In this document: positions 28,701 to 36,327 of the stretch, in pieces
Layout of the letters: each line of letters opens with the position of its first letter
Numbering within the stretch: the stretch's first letter is position 1
Assembly (NCBI GenBank): GCA_964512995.1
Contig: CAZELM010000025.1
Coordinates: forward strand, 1 to 64,000
Direction of reading: 5' to 3'
Length of the DNA stretch: 64,000 bases
From: CAZELM01 sp964512995
GTDB lineage: Bacteria; CSSED10-310
Program-made: the position numbers and the translations under genes
Notes under the pieces: generated by a model
What the model was told of the DNA's origin: nothing
Database searches by the model: none
What the model saw: the letters and a program-made list of their open reading frames with translations, nothing else

Positions 28701-31675
28701 GCCAGACATCCGCCAGCCCGATCCTCACCAACTGCTCCTTCCATCACAACACCAGTTACGGTATCTATGTGTATAATGGCGCAACCGTCACGGTGACAGA
28801 TTCGACGATCGAAGACAACACCAGTTACGGTCTGTATGCCAATGGAACCGGTGACCGACCGGTGATGACCCGGTGCGCATTCAACCGAAACACCACAGCG
28901 TACCCCGTGTATATTGCAGCCCGGTATGTCAAGGATCTGGTCAACTGCACCTACAGCGGAAATACATATGAATTCATTTATGTGTATGGCGATACGATTC
29001 CGTTCGACAGTGTCTGGGAAGCCCGCGATCCGTATTACATTGCCGGTGATATCACCGTCCTGGGTAATGATGGCCCCGATACCACCACGACACTGACGAT
29101 CAATGCCGGTGCGCAGCTTCGGTTTGGATCTACGTGCGGGTTGTATTTAGGTAATGATAGCACAACGACAGCTCGTGGTGTAGTACGCACCTTAGGCACA
29201 TCCACATCGCCCGTCGTATTTACCGCCCACAATTCTACGTCTCCGGGATATTGGGACGGCGTGTATTTCAGCCGATATTCCGGTGCGAGCCAGTTGGATT
29301 ATACCAACATTCTGTACGGCGGTTACAGCAGCTATGAAAACGTCTACATTAATTACAATACCGCGAACGTCTTCAATAATTGCCAGATCAAATACGGCAG
29401 CGGACCGAATGTGTATCTCTACAACTATGCCGGCGGCACGTTCAACAACTGCGAGATCGACAATGCATCCGGCGGCCAGGGATTCCAGATCAACACGCAG
29501 TCCACAGCCACGATCAACAACTGCGACATTCACCACAACAACAGCTATGGTGTCTATCTCGTGAATACGTCCACGGTCTCCATGCTGAACACCATTGTCC
29601 GGAACAACACAAGTTATGGTCTGTACTGCAATGCGTCCGCAGATGCGCCGGTCGTCACCGACTGCCAGTTCAACAACAATGCCACGTATCCGATCTTTAT
29701 TTACGCGTCCAGAGTAAATGGTCTGGTCAGTGCGACCTTCACCGGAAACACCTATCAGATGATTCAGGTCCGCGGCGACACGATCACCACCGACAGCATC
29801 TGGCAGAACCTGGGCATTCCGTATTACATCGATTCTACACAGCATGTGTGGGTCCAGGGAACCAACGGAGCCGATGGTGTTACAACCTTGACCATTCAGC
29901 CGGGCGCGACACTCAAATTCCAGTCTGTGTATCTGTGGATCGGCCATGACACGACATCAACACTCCCGGGCGCTCTGATCGCCAACGGAACAGCCACCCA
30001 ACCCATCACCTTCACAACCTGGAACGCATCCCCCGCGCCGGGTCAGTGGTATGGCATCTATTTCGCCAACTACAACCGCGACGATATCACCTCTATGAAC
30101 AACTGCGTGGTCGAGTATGGCGGTGCATCATCTTATGATAACATTCAGTGCAATGCCTCCTCCCCGGTCATCCGGAACTCGATCATCCGCTACGCTCAGG
30201 ATTACAATGTCCGCGCTGTTTCCGCTGATGCCAATCCCTCGCTGATCAACTGTGAGATCTACGGCAATTCCACGTCAACCACCGTCGGCGTCTATGCTTC
30301 TCCCGGTACGGTTCAGATCACCGGTGGTAAGATTTACGGTCACGCCAGTTATGGTGTCTATATTGATGAGACCACATTGGGTGCGCCCGTGACAGTGATC
30401 GACGGAACAACGATTGAAAACAACGCGGTCGGCACATCGGGCGGGTATGGTATTTATATTACCAATGCCAACACCCGGGCCGAGATCGAAAACTGTCTGA
30501 TCCAGAACAACAATATCCCCACCGCTGGTTATGGAATTTACATTACCGGTTCAGCGCTTCCCATTATCGGTGGCGCGGAAGCAGACATGAATTCGTTCAA
30601 GGGTCACAGGAGCTATGCGGTGTACAACGCCACAACAACCACCTGTATCAATGCTCGGTATAATTACTGGGGCAAATCCGGTGGACCGTTGGATACCAGT
30701 TTCTTCCAGGATGCCTGTGTGAACAATGGAAACAACAACCAGGGTGCTCAGCGGGTTTCCAATGATGTGGATTATCTCAACTGGATCAATGATGACTTCA
30801 CCCCGACACCGGCTCCGACCAATACCCCGACACCCGTCCCGACCAACACCCCGATCCCGTGCTTCAATGACGGCGATGTCAACAACGACGGTGTTCTGAC
30901 AGTGGGCGATGCTCAGTTGGCGTTTATGATCTCATTGGGATCTTACACTCCGACGATCGAAGAAGAGTGTTCCGCAGATTGCAACGGTCAGGATGGCGTA
31001 ACAATGGATGACGTCCAGTGCATCTTCATGGCTTACCTCGGCCAGGATTGCTCCTGTGCAGATCCATTAGCCAAAGGCGCAGCCTACATTCCCCGCAAGC
31101 CGGTGGAAGTCCTCAAGACCGAACACCAGATCGAACTCTCACAGGTTGCCAGTTCCGAAGACGAACTGATCGCCGATCTGGCTGCCAACAATCTGATCTG
31201 GATTGAAGACGTAGCCGCATGTGAAGACGATCTCGTTCAGGTCAAGATCCATATCTCCAATCCGGGCAATGCCATCGATGCGTTTGGTTTCGCATTGGAA
31301 TTCAACCCGGAATCGCTGGAATACGTTGAAAACGCCCATCAGGAACTTCAGAAAGACTGGGTCATGTTCGGCTGTAATGAATCCACCCCCGGAGAACTCC
31401 GTGTGGCCGGATTCCTGCAACCGACTGATGTGATCTCCGTCGGCAGCAACTCCGTGCTCGTAACGCTGACCTTCAAAGTGACCTGTGATCCCTGCCATTT
31501 TGGACAGACATTCAATCTCAATTTCACCGATTTAACGGATGATCTCGTGAATTGGAATGGTCTGGGCGGAACATTTACATTCTGTGATGTGAAGCCAGTG
31601 AAGACACAGGGATATCTCGAGGGACGCACGTTGTGGGTACCATCAACCGGACGGCAGAATCACTCATTGGAATAA
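25730..31675 (+). CDS. Secreted beta-helix protein with dockerin and cohesin-like domains
   Basis: A protein of about 1981 residues. GTG at 25730 is the start: AGGAGG lies seven bases upstream and the frame then encodes a typical signal peptide ending PANA. An upstream TTG at 25685 is unlikely. Six similar modules (starts near residues 30, 286, 545, 824, 1086 and 1348) each begin with a strand region of the GDT.....W.....Y.I.G type and LTI.PGA.L.F, followed by right-handed parallel beta-helix coils of the NosD/PbH1 kind. A short TPTP linker near 1690 leads to a dockerin-like pair of calcium loops (DVNNDGVLTVGD and DCNGQDGVTMDD, about 1712-1775). A cohesin-like domain (about 1820-1950) closes the protein. 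It is exported; the substrate or partner is unknown. No catalytic domain is seen. Confidence 0.85.
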   Translation: MSDFWRKYLIAMFVLITAVSLTPANAYVNISGTISSDTTLGKTFPAADGIYIVTGDVTVSNCTLTVEAGVVIKFDNLRSMFIGTTTTPGTLRCQGTAALPITFTSNQVTPTRGYWYNLYFRYTSDASVLDYTTIQYGGGANSCIVYLENSNATFNNCNINNSSTYGMSITGDSAPTLTSTTITTNASYGVYSINTSSPTFTSCTISSNGSYGVYAYTSGTPSFTSCAINSNTGYGIYGYDVTCRLSATNCSFQSNTTIPLRMGANRIGSTSGNTFTSNGSNYMEILGDTVAVDATWRNQGIPYRIIGEVYIRGMNGVDFMTTVTVSPGTVVQFNDGVGLTIGHDTDPNNPGSLVANAASADAIIFENASSKWSGFYFSNYTHDFSTILNNCILRNGGNGRHTIHCNYADPTITACTITSTSGTSSNSGIYMLGSTSAMWISNCTISRFASYGIYPNASSPNIVDCIIENNGSHGIYMSGACTPLIEGNTIRTNSGYGIYCADASQGPYIQDNIVTGNTATYTLYIYARYCPRIIGNTWDKDLYIVAETLTLDATWEGQAKSGGGWVGYYMSGGFTVYAKDGADQVTTLTLLEGAILRFPSCNRLYIGHDSDTNYPGGLICQGTETNPVIFTSQSTPVGAAQWLGIYYARYANSAKCIADWTIIEGGSQYCSYTYYYSVHANYCSPTFNNCIIRYNGYFGFYAANASPVLNQCQVYQSGWENIYWETCNGTITDSVIADSGGGYDNIQLTGQCNTVITNNIISSAGSYGLYCSATNTYPTITGNSFIGNADRPIYIYARCVDKIGTPLNTYLYNGIGGGLDTIYVVGDTISVDALWLNQYTPYYISGDVSVIGTYGTDSITKLTIQPGAELKFGSTCGFWIGTNTSTSPGGLIAVGTADARIKMTGWSESAGYWDGVYYYQYGGSSNMEYCDVYYGGYSSNENIYVYACSPTFSNCKFYYGSGGNVFVTNSPAAPTFTNCEIAYCSGQGLYSQTSASPILTNCSFHHNTSYGIYVYNGATVTVTDSTIEDNTSYGLYANGTGDRPVMTRCAFNRNTTAYPVYIAARYVKDLVNCTYSGNTYEFIYVYGDTIPFDSVWEARDPYYIAGDITVLGNDGPDTTTTLTINAGAQLRFGSTCGLYLGNDSTTTARGVVRTLGTSTSPVVFTAHNSTSPGYWDGVYFSRYSGASQLDYTNILYGGYSSYENVYINYNTANVFNNCQIKYGSGPNVYLYNYAGGTFNNCEIDNASGGQGFQINTQSTATINNCDIHHNNSYGVYLVNTSTVSMLNTIVRNNTSYGLYCNASADAPVVTDCQFNNNATYPIFIYASRVNGLVSATFTGNTYQMIQVRGDTITTDSIWQNLGIPYYIDSTQHVWVQGTNGADGVTTLTIQPGATLKFQSVYLWIGHDTTSTLPGALIANGTATQPITFTTWNASPAPGQWYGIYFANYNRDDITSMNNCVVEYGGASSYDNIQCNASSPVIRNSIIRYAQDYNVRAVSADANPSLINCEIYGNSTSTTVGVYASPGTVQITGGKIYGHASYGVYIDETTLGAPVTVIDGTTIENNAVGTSGGYGIYITNANTRAEIENCLIQNNNIPTAGYGIYITGSALPIIGGAEADMNSFKGHRSYAVYNATTTTCINARYNYWGKSGGPLDTSFFQDACVNNGNNNQGAQRVSNDVDYLNWINDDFTPTPAPTNTPTPVPTNTPIPCFNDGDVNNDGVLTVGDAQLAFMISLGSYTPTIEEECSADCNGQDGVTMDDVQCIFMAYLGQDCSCADPLAKGAAYIPRKPVEVLKTEHQIELSQVASSEDELIADLAANNLIWIEDVAACEDDLVQVKIHISNPGNAIDAFGFALEFNPESLEYVENAHQELQKDWVMFGCNESTPGELRVAGFLQPTDVISVGSNSVLVTLTFKVTCDPCHFGQTFNLNFTDLTDDLVNWNGLGGTFTFCDVKPVKTQGYLEGRTLWVPSTGRQNHSLE

Positions 31676-31742
31676 CGAACTAACAACGGCGATCGGCTTC
31701 AAGTCCTGATGATAACCCGAACCTTCAACCGTTAATGCGAAT

Positions 31743-31767
31743 CGCCCGGCTCGATGAGAGCCGGGCG
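31743..31767 (+). other. Strong intergenic hairpin between the two cohesin/dockerin genes
   Basis: A perfect 10-base stem CGCCCGGCTC/GAGCCGGGCG with loop GATGA. No T run follows, so it is not a clear terminator; it could stabilise or process the transcript and allow unequal expression of the two genes. Confidence 0.6.
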
Positions 31768-31825
31768 GACTCCACGCTTTAAACCCGTTTGTTGAAGCTG
31801 AATCGTTGTAGGAAAGGAGTTCAAT

Positions 31826-34159
31826 TTGAAAAATAAGATGATGAGTTTCCTGGTTAGTTTTGTCATGTGCCTGTCGATTATACTGACGGGTGCGGTGGCG
31901 GATGCCTCCAAAGGCCCCCCTCCGGGTTCCAAAGGTGAAACGATCTGGGTTGAGAATGCCACTGGTTGCGATGGCGATACGATTGTGGTCGATGTCAACC
32001 TTGTAACGTACAACACGGATATCGATGCATTCGGACTCCAACTGAATTACTGCACGGATAAGCTGACATTTGTCAGTTGCGAAGCCGGTGATCTGGATCC
32101 GTCCTGGATCCTGTTCGGCTGCAATGAATCGTCGCCTGGCGTCGTGATGGCGTCGGGATTTGCCTACCCGGAAAATATTCCGATGGGAAGCATGGGAAGC
32201 CTGATCTCTCTGACATTCGAGGTCAACTGTCCGGGATGCGTCAGTGGGGATGAATGCCTGATGACACTGAGCGATCTCACCGATGATATCGAAGACTGGA
32301 CTGCGATCGACGGCACCTTCACCTATCAGTGCGCACCGACACCCACGCCGACCCCATCCACCACGGATCTGATTGCCATTTCGGAATTTTCCGGTTGCTC
32401 GGGAGATACGATTCAGGTCGATGTGACGCTCTCCAATCCGGAGACGGAAGTGGATGCATTTGGATTTTATGTGGATTTTGATGCGACGGCGCTGAGTTTC
32501 GTCAGTTGTGTTGCCGGCGAGCTGGATCCGGAATGGATTCTTTTTGGCTGCCACGAAGCGCTTCCGGGTCAGGTCCGGGTATCCGGATTTTCCTATCCGG
32601 ATAACATTCCGGTCGACAGCACGGGAAGCATTGCGACATTGACATTCGACGTGATCTGCTCGACGCCCAATGGAGATACCTCTCCGATCCGGATCCATCA
32701 CCTGACTGACGACATGGCGGGATGGGGTATCGACAGCGGGACATTCACCTGCACGTGTGCGCCAACCGCCACTCCGACACCTGTGACGACCGATGAAGTG
32801 TTTATCACGGATGTACAGGGATGTGTGGGTGAGATCATTCAGGTGCCGGTCATGATCAACAATCTGGAAACAGGTGTTGACGTGTTTGGTTTTACACTGA
32901 CCTATGATCCCGAGATGCTCCAGTATGATGGATGTGTGCAGGGTGATCTGGATCCGCCATGGATTATGTTCGATTGTTCGGAAGTGACACTCGGTGAGTT
33001 GCGAGCGGCAGCATTTGCGTATCCCGATGAAATTCCGGCTCAGAGCTATGGCAGTCTGGCCGTATTCACGTTTACGGTTCTGTGCCCGACCTGTGCGAAT
33101 GGGGAAGAATCCGCATTGGATCTGACGGTTACCGATGATCTTCTGGGATGGCGGGTTGATGACGGCATCTTCGCCTATGTGTGTGGAACCGCCACACCGA
33201 CGCCGACGCCGACCGAAACACCGACGCCGACGCCAACCCCGACCAACACCCCGACAGATACCCCCACTCAAACCCCGACGAATACACCGACTCAGACCCC
33301 GACTCAGACCCCGACGAACACCCCCACCCTGACGCCGACACTGACACCCACTCCAACGAATACGCCCACCCTGACGCCGACGCTGACACCGACATTGACA
33401 CCGACACCAACAAATACGCCGACATTGACACCGACGCCGACCCCGACGAATACACCCACTCAAACCCCGACGAATACGCCGACTCAAACCCCGACCTTGA
33501 CACCGACGCCGACGAACACGCCGACTCAAACCCCGACTCTGACACCCACACTCACACCTACTCCAACGAATACACCTCCAGGACCCACCAGCACACCAAC
33601 GAATACGCCTACCGATACGCCATTACCCACAGATACACCCACACCGATTCCAACCAATACACCAACTCCAGAACCCACCGACACTCCGATCCCGACGAAC
33701 ACCCCTGTTCCGACGAACACACCGGGCGGACCGACGGATACACCTGTTCCGACGAACACACCGGGCGGACCGACGGATACGCCTGTTCCGACGAACACAC
33801 CGGGCGGACCGACGGATACGCCTGTTCCGACGAACACACCGGGCGGACCGACAGATACACCTGTGCCGACGAACACACCGGGCGGACCGACAGATACGCC
33901 CACACCCATTCCGACGAACACACCGACCCCAACCCCGACTCAGGGTGCATGCCTCCATACCGGTGATGTTTCCGGCGATGGTATGATCTCCGCCGGTGAC
34001 GCTCAGACGGCATTCTATATCGCTCTGGGAACATTCACTCCGACGCAGGATGAATATTGTGCTGCGGATTGTAACGGTGACACGCTTGTTTCGGCCGGAG
34101 ACGCTCAGGGAATCTTCTATGCCGCTCTCGGTATTGGAACCTGCGTCGATCCGCTCTGA
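31826..34159 (+). CDS. Secreted scaffold-like protein: three cohesin-like domains, Thr/Pro linker, dockerin
   Basis: A 777-residue protein. AAGGAG at 31814-31819 lies six bases before a TTG start; an ATG at 31838 is a weaker option. A signal peptide ends near VADA. Three cohesin-like modules follow at about 30-165, 176-305 and 320-450. Each has the order GD.I.V.V.L......DAFGF, SF/TFVSC..G.LDP.WI.F.C, G.....GF.YP..IP..S.GS and a DLTDD ending, as in the C-terminal domain of the preceding gene. A threonine/proline-rich linker of about 250 residues includes five copies of a 13-residue GGPTDTPVPTNTP unit. The end is a dockerin with loops DVSGDGMISAGD and DCNGDTLVSAGD. The layout resembles an adaptor scaffoldin. 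No anchoring motif is seen. Confidence 0.85.
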   Translation: MKNKMMSFLVSFVMCLSIILTGAVADASKGPPPGSKGETIWVENATGCDGDTIVVDVNLVTYNTDIDAFGLQLNYCTDKLTFVSCEAGDLDPSWILFGCNESSPGVVMASGFAYPENIPMGSMGSLISLTFEVNCPGCVSGDECLMTLSDLTDDIEDWTAIDGTFTYQCAPTPTPTPSTTDLIAISEFSGCSGDTIQVDVTLSNPETEVDAFGFYVDFDATALSFVSCVAGELDPEWILFGCHEALPGQVRVSGFSYPDNIPVDSTGSIATLTFDVICSTPNGDTSPIRIHHLTDDMAGWGIDSGTFTCTCAPTATPTPVTTDEVFITDVQGCVGEIIQVPVMINNLETGVDVFGFTLTYDPEMLQYDGCVQGDLDPPWIMFDCSEVTLGELRAAAFAYPDEIPAQSYGSLAVFTFTVLCPTCANGEESALDLTVTDDLLGWRVDDGIFAYVCGTATPTPTPTETPTPTPTPTNTPTDTPTQTPTNTPTQTPTQTPTNTPTLTPTLTPTPTNTPTLTPTLTPTLTPTPTNTPTLTPTPTPTNTPTQTPTNTPTQTPTLTPTPTNTPTQTPTLTPTLTPTPTNTPPGPTSTPTNTPTDTPLPTDTPTPIPTNTPTPEPTDTPIPTNTPVPTNTPGGPTDTPVPTNTPGGPTDTPVPTNTPGGPTDTPVPTNTPGGPTDTPVPTNTPGGPTDTPTPIPTNTPTPTPTQGACLHTGDVSGDGMISAGDAQTAFYIALGTFTPTQDEYCAADCNGDTLVSAGDAQGIFYAALGIGTCVDPL
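33700..33905 (+). repeat. 39-bp in-frame repeat in the linker
   Basis: Five nearly identical copies of a 39-base unit encode the 13-residue sequence PVPTNTPGGPTDT. Adjacent DNA (33195-33700) is a more degenerate ACACCGAC-type repeat. Copy number may vary between strains or be collapsed in assembly. Confidence 0.85.
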
Positions 34160-34244
34160 TTTTGATGGAATCCCTAATCCCGGGTCATGAGCTGAGATGA
34201 CGCATTGAACATCCGGACCATACCGGGGATTATCAGAAAATACC

Positions 34245-34273
34245 AACCCCTCCCATTGTGGAGGGGTTTTTTA
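34245..34273 (+). terminator. Rho-independent terminator after the scaffold-like gene
   Basis: AACCCCTCC (34245-34253) and GGAGGGGTT (34260-34268) form a 9-base stem with a 6-base loop, followed by TTTTTAT. It ends the transcript of the cohesin/dockerin genes. Confidence 0.88.
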
Positions 34274-34280
34274 TGTTACT

Positions 34281-34366
34281 GGGAGAGGGTAAAGAAGGGA
34301 TATGCACAAACCAACCTTTCTTACCTCACTTCTCCCGCCGGGAGAAGGACTGAGGGTGAGGGTAGC
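34281..34366. repeat. Dispersed hairpin repeat
   Basis: GGGAGAGGGTAAAGAAGG, then TGCACAAACCAACC, then CTTCTCCCGCCGGGAGAAG and GAGGGTGAGGGTAG. Same segment order as at 24310-24390. Confidence 0.65.
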
Positions 34367-34429
34367 CAATCAATCACGTTCTGGTTAATGAATCTGGGAT
34401 TGCTGGCGCGAGCAACTGCGCGATTCCTT

Positions 34430-34610
34430 GAAATTGTTGTGGCAGGTTTGAAACAGTAAACCGCCTGGTATAAAAGGAAACCGCCACGGTTCAAACCTGC
34501 CAGCGTCTTGTCACTCTCACCCCGCCGGCCCTGTTTGTGGATTGGTCCGTGCTGTTCCGGCCGGCGACCCTCTCCATTCATGGAGAAGAGTCGGGATGAG
34601 GCAAATTTTC
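34430..34610 (+). repeat. Dispersed GC-rich repeat element
   Basis: GGCAGGTTTGAAAC and GGTTCAAACCTGCC form an inverted pair; then CTCACCCCGCCGGCC, GATTGGTCCGTGCTGTTCC, GGCGACCCTCTCC and a GGAGAAG end. It matches the elements at 24091 and 24471 in order and orientation. Confidence 0.7.
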
Positions 34611-34785
34611 AAGATCATTCACATCGTAAAACTCCCGGACATCAAAAAGATGATGTTAGATCTTGAAATCATTCCAATAAGCGGATAAAAGAAGAAGTTG
34701 ACACGATGCGCGTACCCCTCGGGGATATCCTGAGAAAAAATGATTCCGATAATGGAAATGATGTAAGATGTAAAAGGGAGGTATC

Positions 34786-36180
34786 ATGGACCTGCTTCAC
34801 AGATTGAACAATGATTATGAACAGATCGTCGCTGGAACGGATCCCGTCAATCAAATGAAATATTTGCAGGCGGAGATGGCGAAAAAAGGGATGGACATGG
34901 AAATCAAAGGCGAAAAGCACCCCTTTCCGACATTCCTGAAGCCATACTTCGTCGATATGAAACATCGGCCGCTGATCGCCAAACACACCCGGAATATTAT
35001 TCGAGGCGTTGAAAAGGTCGGGAAGCTGTTCCTCGAAGGATTCGACTTTGACGGATTGGTGTACCAGAAGGGGCTGATTGCGGAGTTATCCAAAGTGGAC
35101 CCGATTTACCCGAGCTATCAGGTCATGGTCCGGCTGGATTGCTTTTACCATCCGGAAACCGCTGAGATGAAATTTCTGGAGTTCAACTGTGGTGATCCCA
35201 GCGGCATGGGCTGGAACGATGCGATGCTGGATATCTTCATGACACTGACCGCCATCAAAAAGCTGGGCGAAAAGTATGATCTGCATACCGATCATCTCCT
35301 GAATACCCATCTCCAGGCCATGCTCAAAAAATATAGCGAATTCTGTGCGGTGAAAGGGATCAAACCCAAAGACAAACCGACTTTCGCCATTGTCTGCTGG
35401 CGCGACTCCACCATTCTCAACGATGTTCTGGAGATCGTCAATCGATACAATGACCGGGGATATCCCACCGTATTTGCTGATCCATCCGATTTCCGGTATG
35501 ATGGTAAAAACGTTTATGTAAAAGATACGCTGATCGATGCGGTATATCGGGACGCCATCGATGATTTCATCAAACCGCAGTTCTGGAATGGTGTTCAGAA
35601 CATCATCCAGGCTTATCGGGATGGCAATATCTGTTTTGTCAATCCGGTACGAGCTGCCACCGGTGATTTCAAGACATTGCCGGCGATCATGAGCGATGAG
35701 AAATACCGGCATCTGTTCACGGATGAAGAGTGGGAAACGATGCAGGCGACCGTTCCCTGGACGCGCTTGATCCGGCCTGGTGAAATGGAAACGTATCGCG
35801 GTGAAACAGCCGAAATTTCCGCACTGCTGAAAGGAAATAAGAACAGCTTTGTTCTGAAGCCCAATGAAGGATATGGCGGATTCGGAATCTTCCTGGGAGT
35901 GGATTGTTCTCAGGCGCAATGGGAAGACGCCGTCAACAAGGCGACGGGTCCCGATCAGCATTATGCGGTTCAGGAGTTTGTCTCCATACCGGTCGACAAA
36001 TTCCCCGTGGTCGAACATGGCGAATATAAAGGCTTCCAGCCCAAAAACATCAACATCAATTACTGGTCCCATGCCGGAGAATTCGCTGGCGCCTTTTTGA
36101 GAGCTGCTGCTGGCAATATCATCAATGTCCATCAGGGCGGGGGTCTCGTTCCTGTTATTTTCGTCAGCGACAAGAAATAA
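34786..36180 (+). CDS. ATP-grasp fold protein (circularly permuted type), ligase of unknown substrate
   Basis: A 464-residue protein. It resembles the circularly permuted ATP-grasp group that includes glutathionylspermidine synthase-like ligases: FLEFNCGDPSGMGWND near 142-157, then the nucleotide-binding lysine strand FVLKPNEGYGGFG near 355-367, and a C-terminal NININYW...GAFLR...GGGLVPV. These enzymes join a carboxylate to an amine with ATP via an acylphosphate. No neighbour tells the substrate; it is monocistronic, with GGGAGG just before the ATG and a strong terminator after the stop. It could also be a peptide- or polyamine-ligating enzyme. Family assignment is from motif pattern only. 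Confidence 0.65.
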   Translation: MDLLHRLNNDYEQIVAGTDPVNQMKYLQAEMAKKGMDMEIKGEKHPFPTFLKPYFVDMKHRPLIAKHTRNIIRGVEKVGKLFLEGFDFDGLVYQKGLIAELSKVDPIYPSYQVMVRLDCFYHPETAEMKFLEFNCGDPSGMGWNDAMLDIFMTLTAIKKLGEKYDLHTDHLLNTHLQAMLKKYSEFCAVKGIKPKDKPTFAIVCWRDSTILNDVLEIVNRYNDRGYPTVFADPSDFRYDGKNVYVKDTLIDAVYRDAIDDFIKPQFWNGVQNIIQAYRDGNICFVNPVRAATGDFKTLPAIMSDEKYRHLFTDEEWETMQATVPWTRLIRPGEMETYRGETAEISALLKGNKNSFVLKPNEGYGGFGIFLGVDCSQAQWEDAVNKATGPDQHYAVQEFVSIPVDKFPVVEHGEYKGFQPKNININYWSHAGEFAGAFLRAAAGNIINVHQGGGLVPVIFVSDKK

Positions 36181-36197
36181 TATTCTGTTTCAAGATC

Positions 36198-36236
36198 CAG
36201 CCTTCAGAGAAAACAGTCTGAAGGCTGTTTGTTTTT
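36198..36236 (+). terminator. Rho-independent terminator after the ATP-grasp gene
   Basis: An 11-base stem CAGCCTTCAGA/TCTGAAGGCTG with an 8-base loop, followed by TTTGTTTTT. One of the clearest terminators in the window. Confidence 0.93.
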
Positions 36237-36327
36237 CCGGACGTTCTCATGCGGCAGCCGGTACTATTACTTGCAAAGCCGGGGCATGATTTGTTGAACC
36301 TGCGGACGGAATGGACCAATCGAGTAA

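Larger units (their letters stand above)
34160..34785. other. Intergenic region with terminator and dispersed repeats
   Basis: No gene. It holds a terminator (34245-34273), a hairpin-type dispersed repeat (34281-34366) and a second one (34430-34610), annotated separately. Confidence 0.7.

Noticed and set aside
31664..33529. 621-codon minus-strand open frame
   Set aside because: It is antisense to the scaffold-like gene, Arg/Cys/Gly-rich from the repetitive linker, and has no start signal or domain.
25730..34159. Cellulosome for plant polysaccharide
   Set aside because: No glycoside hydrolase or carbohydrate esterase domain is in the window, so only the docking logic is claimed.
35086..36132. 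348-codon minus-strand open frame
   Set aside because: It is antisense to the ATP-grasp gene, which has the correct motifs, ribosome site and terminator.
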